A program made the position numbers and the translations under genes. This document shows positions 60,002 through 64,000 of a stretch of 64,000 bases of DNA, one piece after another. The notes beneath the pieces were generated by a model. That model saw nothing but the letters and a program-made list of their open reading frames with translations, had not been told where the DNA came from and searched no databases. The stretch comes from Sinimarinibacterium arenosum (GTDB taxonomy: Bacteria; Pseudomonadota; Gammaproteobacteria; Nevskiales; Nevskiaceae): assembly GCF_005047655.1 (NCBI RefSeq), contig NZ_SUKF01000011.1:1-64000 (forward strand), read 5' to 3'. Numbering within the stretch: the stretch's first letter is position 1; each line of letters starts with the position of its first letter.

Positions 60002-63000
60002 ATGAGTAACTTCCTTGATCGACTGAACTTCCTGAAGCCGGCTCCGGCGCCGTTTTCCAATGGCCATGGGGCGACGCGCGACGAGGACCGCAGCTGGGAG
60101 GATGGCTATCGCCAGCGCTGGCAGTACGACAAGATCGTGCGCTCCACCCACGGCGTGAACTGCACCGGATCCTGCAGCTGGAAGGTCTACGTCAAGAACG
60201 GCCTGGTGACCTGGGAAACCCAGCAGACCGACTACCCGCGCACCCGTCCGGACCTGCCGAATCACGAGCCGCGTGGCTGCCCGCGCGGCGCCAGCTACTC
60301 GTGGTATCTGTACAGCGCCAACCGGCTGAAGTACCCGCTGATGCGCAGCGCGCTGCTCAAACTCTGGCGGGAGGCGCGCAAGACCCAATCGCCGGTGGAC
60401 GCCTGGGCCAGCATCGTCGAAGACCCGGTAAAGGCCGCCAGCTACAAGTCCAGGCGCGGCATGGGCGGCTTCGTGCGCGTCACCTGGGACGAGGCCAATG
60501 AGGTGATCGCCGCTTCCAACCTGTACACCACCAAGCAGTACGGCCCGGACCGGGTCATCGGCTTCTCGCCGATTCCGGCCATGTCCATGGTCAGCTACGC
60601 CGCCGGCGCACGCTATCTGTCGCTGCTCGGCGGCGCCTGCCTGTCGTTCTATGACTGGTACTGCGACCTGCCGCCCTCCAGCCCGCAGGTCTGGGGCGAG
60701 CAGACCGACGTGCCGGAGTCGGCCGACTGGTACAACAGTCGCTACATCATCGCCTGGGGCTCGAACGTCCCGCAGACCCGCACTCCGGACGCGCACTTCT
60801 TCACCGAGGCGCGTTACAACGGCACCAAGACCGTTGCCATTACGCCGGATTACTCCGAGGTCGCCAAGCTCACCGACCACTGGCTGCATCCGAAGCAGGG
60901 GACCGACGCCGCGCTGGCGTTCGCATTCGGCCATGTGATCCTGCGCGAGTTCCATCTCGACCAGCCTTCGCAGTATTTCCAGGACTACTGCCGTCAGTAC
61001 TCCGACATGCCGCTGCTGGTGAGACTGGACCGGCACGCGGACGGCAGCTACGTCGCCGGCCGCTTCCTGCGGGCGAGCGACCTCGACGGCGCGCTGGGAG
61101 AGACCAACAACCCGGAATGGAAAACACTCGCCTTCGACGAGCTCAGCGGCGAGCTGGTTGTGCCGCAAGGCTCGGTCGGGTTCCGCTGGGGCGAGAAAGG
61201 GCGCTGGAACATCGAGCAGCGCGACAGCCGCGGCCGCGAGACCCACCTGTGCCTGAGCCTGGCGGAAGCCTGCGACGACATCGTCGAAGTCAGCTTTCCG
61301 TATTTCGGTGGCGTCGAGAATGCGTACTGGAACAGCAACAAGCAGCAGGATGTGCTGAAGCGCAACTTGCCCATGCGCAAGATCATGTGCGCCGGTGGCA
61401 GCGAGATCCTGGTCGCCAGTGTCTACGACCTGCTGATGGCGCAATACGGTCTCGACCGCGGCTTCGGCGGCGATCACGTGGCCAAGAGCTTCGATGACAA
61501 CGTCCCCGGCACGCCGGCGTGGCAGGAGCAGATCACCGGCGTGCCGCGGGCGGAGGTGATCCGGATCGCCCGCGAGTTCGCGCGCACCGCAGACAAGACC
61601 CGTGGCCGCAGCATGATCATCGTCGGTGCCGCGATGAACCACTGGTATCACAGTGACATGAACTACCGCGGCCTGATCAACATGCTGGTCATGTGCGGCT
61701 GCGTCGGCCAGACCGGCGGCGGCTGGGCGCACTACGTCGGTCAGGAAAAGCTGCGTCCGCAGTCCGGTTGGGCTCCGCTGGCCTTTGGCCTGGACTGGAG
61801 CCGGCCGCCGCGGCAGATGAACGGCACCTCGTTCTTCTATTTCAACTCCAGCCAGTACCGCTACGAAAAGCTCGACGTCAGCGAAATTCTCTCTCCGCTG
61901 GCCGATCCGAAGAAATACGGCGGCTCGCTGGTGGACTACAACCTGCGCGCGGTGCGCATGGGCTGGCTGCCTTCGGCGCCGCAGCTCAACTGCAATCCGA
62001 TGAAGGTGGTACGCGAAGCCGAGGCCCGGGGTCTCGATCCCGTACAGCACGCGGTGGCGCAGTTCAAGTCCGGCGCGCTCGATTTCGCCTACGCCGATCC
62101 CGAGGCGCCGGAAAATTTTCCGCGCAACCTGTTTATCTGGCGTTCCAACCTGCTCGGCTCCTCGGGCAAGGGCCACGAGTACATGCTCAAGCACTTGCTC
62201 GGCACGCGCCATGGCCTGCAGGGCAAGGACCTGGGTGAGCGCGGCGCCGCCAAGCCGCAGGACGTCAAATGGCATGACGATGCCCCGGAAGGCAAGCTCG
62301 ATCTGCTGGTCACGCTCGACTTTCGCATGTGCACCACGGCGCTGTACTCGGACGTCGTGCTGCCGACTGCCACCTGGTACGAGAAGAACGATCTCAATAC
62401 CTCGGACATGCATCCCTTCATCCACCCGCTGTCCAAGGCGGTGGACCCCGCCTGGGAGGCGCGCAGCGACTGGGACATCTTCAAGGGGATTGCGCACGCC
62501 GTGAGCGAAATAGCGCCGGGTGTGCTCGGCGTTGAAAAAGACTTGGTGCTGGTGCCGACGCTGCACGACACGCCGAACGAACTGTCGATGCCATTCGGAG
62601 TCACCGACTGGAAACGGGGCGAGTGCGAGCCGGTTCCCGGCCGGACCATGCCGTCGATGGTCGTGGTCGAGCGCGACTACCCGAACCTGTCCCGAAAATT
62701 CACCTCGCTGGGCCCGCTGCTCGACAAGCTCGGCAACGGCGGCAAGGGCATGAGCTGGGACACCCAGGATGAAGTGAAATTCCTCGGCCAGCTCAATCAC
62801 AGCGTGACCGAAGCCGGCGTCAGCCAGGGTCGCCCGCGGATCGAGACGGCGATCGATGCCTGCGAGGTGATCCTGCATCTGGCCCCGGAGACCAACGGTC
62901 ATGTCGCGGTCAAGGCCTGGGCGTCGCTGGAGACGTTCACCGGGCGCCACCACACCCACCTGGCGGAAGGCAAGGAGCACGAAGCGATCCGCTTCCGCGA

Positions 63001-63748
63001 TGTGCAAGCACAGCCGCGCAAGATCATCTCCTCGCCGATCTGGTCGGGTCTGGAGGATGAACATGTCAGCTACAACGCCGGGTACACCAACGTGCACGAG
63101 CTGATCCCGTGGCGCACGCTCACCGGTCGCCAGCAGCTCTACCTCGATCACGAGTGGATGCTGGCCTTCGGCGAGGGTCTGATGGGCTACCGTCCGCCGG
63201 TCAGCACGAAGACCATCGCGCCGATGCTGGGCCGGAGGCCCAACGGCCATAAGGAGATCGTGTTGAACTGGATCACGCCGCACCAGAAGTGGGGCATCCA
63301 CAGCACGTATTCCGACAACCTGATCATGCAGACGTTGTCGCGCGGCGGGCCGATCGTGTGGCTGAGCGAGGACGACGCGAAAAGCGCCGGCATCGAGGAC
63401 AACGACTGGATCGAGCTGTTCAATGTCAACGGCGCCATCGCCGCCCGTGCAGTGGTGTCGCAGCGCGTGATGAACGGCATCGCGATGATGTATCACGCAC
63501 AGGAACGCATCATCAATACACCCGGTTCGGAGATCACCGGCACCCGCGGCGGCATTCACAATTCGGTCACCCGCGTTGTGGTCAAGCCGACGCACATGAT
63601 CGGCGGTTACGCACAGCTCGCTTACGGCTTCAACTATTACGGCACCGTCGGTACCAATCGCGACGAGATGGTGGTTGTGCGCAAGATGGACCGGATCGAA
63701 TGGCATGACGGCGAGCCCATTCCGGCCAGCGCAAGGGAGGTGGTGTGA
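60002..63748 (+). CDS. narG: NarG, respiratory nitrate reductase catalytic subunit
   Basis: At 1248 residues this is full length. STHGVNCTGSCSWKVYV and RGCPRG supply the His-Cys3 ligands of cluster FS0. PSSPQVWGEQTDVPESADWYNS contains the aspartate that binds molybdenum. GAAMNHWYHSD and VGQTGGGWAHYVGQEK belong to the molybdopterin pocket. It reduces nitrate to nitrite on the cytoplasmic side, taking electrons from NarH. GGAG precedes the ATG and its TGA shares a base with the narH ATG. Confidence 0.97.
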   Translation: MSNFLDRLNFLKPAPAPFSNGHGATRDEDRSWEDGYRQRWQYDKIVRSTHGVNCTGSCSWKVYVKNGLVTWETQQTDYPRTRPDLPNHEPRGCPRGASYSWYLYSANRLKYPLMRSALLKLWREARKTQSPVDAWASIVEDPVKAASYKSRRGMGGFVRVTWDEANEVIAASNLYTTKQYGPDRVIGFSPIPAMSMVSYAAGARYLSLLGGACLSFYDWYCDLPPSSPQVWGEQTDVPESADWYNSRYIIAWGSNVPQTRTPDAHFFTEARYNGTKTVAITPDYSEVAKLTDHWLHPKQGTDAALAFAFGHVILREFHLDQPSQYFQDYCRQYSDMPLLVRLDRHADGSYVAGRFLRASDLDGALGETNNPEWKTLAFDELSGELVVPQGSVGFRWGEKGRWNIEQRDSRGRETHLCLSLAEACDDIVEVSFPYFGGVENAYWNSNKQQDVLKRNLPMRKIMCAGGSEILVASVYDLLMAQYGLDRGFGGDHVAKSFDDNVPGTPAWQEQITGVPRAEVIRIAREFARTADKTRGRSMIIVGAAMNHWYHSDMNYRGLINMLVMCGCVGQTGGGWAHYVGQEKLRPQSGWAPLAFGLDWSRPPRQMNGTSFFYFNSSQYRYEKLDVSEILSPLADPKKYGGSLVDYNLRAVRMGWLPSAPQLNCNPMKVVREAEARGLDPVQHAVAQFKSGALDFAYADPEAPENFPRNLFIWRSNLLGSSGKGHEYMLKHLLGTRHGLQGKDLGERGAAKPQDVKWHDDAPEGKLDLLVTLDFRMCTTALYSDVVLPTATWYEKNDLNTSDMHPFIHPLSKAVDPAWEARSDWDIFKGIAHAVSEIAPGVLGVEKDLVLVPTLHDTPNELSMPFGVTDWKRGECEPVPGRTMPSMVVVERDYPNLSRKFTSLGPLLDKLGNGGKGMSWDTQDEVKFLGQLNHSVTEAGVSQGRPRIETAIDACEVILHLAPETNGHVAVKAWASLETFTGRHHTHLAEGKEHEAIRFRDVQAQPRKIISSPIWSGLEDEHVSYNAGYTNVHELIPWRTLTGRQQLYLDHEWMLAFGEGLMGYRPPVSTKTIAPMLGRRPNGHKEIVLNWITPHQKWGIHSTYSDNLIMQTLSRGGPIVWLSEDDAKSAGIEDNDWIELFNVNGAIAARAVVSQRVMNGIAMMYHAQERIINTPGSEITGTRGGIHNSVTRVVVKPTHMIGGYAQLAYGFNYYGTVGTNRDEMVVVRKMDRIEWHDGEPIPASAREVV

Positions 63749-64000
63749 TGAAAGTCCGTGCCCAGATCGCGATGGTGCTCAACCTGGACAAGTGCATCGG
63801 CTGCCACACTTGTTCGATCACCTGCAAGAACGTGTGGACCTCGCGCGAAGGCGTCGAGTACGCCTGGTTCAACAACGTCGAGACCAAACCCGGCATCGGT
63901 TATCCCAAGGAATGGGAGAACCAGCGGAAATGGAACGGCGGCTGGGTGCGCAACGGCCGCGGCCGGCTGCAGCTCAAGGCCGGCGGCCGCTGGCGCATCC
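63748..64000 (+). CDS. narH: NarH, nitrate reductase Fe-S subunit, 5' part
   Basis: The frame starts one base inside the narG stop and is cut by the window edge after 84 codons. LNLDKCIGCHTCSITCKNVW is the first ferredoxin motif of NarH, followed by the expected AWFNNVETKPG and YPKEWENQRKW words. NarH carries four Fe-S clusters between NarI hemes and NarG. narJ and narI should follow outside the window. Confidence 0.95.
   Translation, partial: MKVRAQIAMVLNLDKCIGCHTCSITCKNVWTSREGVEYAWFNNVETKPGIGYPKEWENQRKWNGGWVRNGRGRLQLKAGGRWRI

Noticed and set aside
58793-63706. Open frame of 1637 codons on the minus strand opposite narG and narK
   Set aside because: It is exactly antisense to well-supported genes, rich in His/Arg/Ala/Gln and without domains. 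High-GC codon bias keeps this antisense frame open.
1-64000. CRISPR array or tRNA/rRNA genes
   Set aside because: No regularly spaced identical repeats and no cloverleaf or rRNA-like sequence were noticed while reading through.

Overview
The window is high-GC proteobacterial DNA, most likely from a facultatively anaerobic, nitrate-respiring gamma- or betaproteobacterium. The reasons are a narXL/narK/narGH locus, an FNR/ANR-type regulator with the full cysteine set, ubiquinone genes (ubiD, ubiU, ubiV, ubiT), fabA/fabB, class II ribonucleotide reductase, OmpA and DUF1302 outer-membrane proteins. No rRNA, tRNA or CRISPR array was seen.

Positions 1-8800 look like an accessory island. The 5' end of an IS3-family transposase lies at the left edge. 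After it come a protein resembling the pPIWI-associating nuclease family, small membrane/DUF genes, a WYL regulator, and an XRE regulator flanked by two near-identical operator-like repeats. A tightly packed rightward operon follows: small unknowns, two tandem metallophosphoesterases (the second has lost metal ligands), a zinc-ribbon protein and a 5'-nucleotidase-DUF2442 fusion. A histone-tail-like SWIB protein closes the region.

From about 9.7 kb to the right edge almost every transcription unit has a palindrome of the type TTGAY-N4-RTCAA, the FNR/ANR target. I located 16 of these. Several sit exactly where a class II FNR promoter needs them, about 30 bp upstream of a -10-like hexamer, and some appear to serve two divergent units. 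The FNR homologue at 17.1 kb is the obvious candidate regulator. Its apparent regulon here contains: an FAD dehydrogenase/ThDP enzyme/histidine kinase unit (9.8-14.5 kb); a PLP decarboxylase with a DGC-domain protein (14.4-16.9 kb); O2-independent ubiquinone synthesis (ubiUVT and ubiD, 18.3-22.4 kb); an acyl-CoA dehydrogenase/acetoacetate-decarboxylase-like/glycyl-radical unit (22.5-27.8 kb); aidB, fabA and fabB (28.4-32.3 kb); a five-gene c-heme propeller/GMC oxidoreductase/RIC operon and a divergent cytochrome c (33.7-40.7 kb); nrdJ (41.9-44.8 kb); outer-membrane and unknown envelope proteins (45-51 kb); hemerythrin-like protein and lldD (51.4-53.3 kb); narXL (53.6-56.8 kb); and porin, narK, narG and narH (57-64 kb).

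The standout is the 1094-codon reading frame at 24558-27842. It joins a complete radical-SAM glycyl-radical-enzyme activase to a complete glycyl radical enzyme in one polypeptide. Other points of interest are the pseudo-phosphoesterase island, the heme-propeller/GMC operon, an FNR promoter buried inside an uninterrupted reading frame (48.57 kb), and a one-base frameshift in the acyl-CoA dehydrogenase that heads the glycyl-radical operon. All functional assignments come from motifs recognised by eye; no database search was run.
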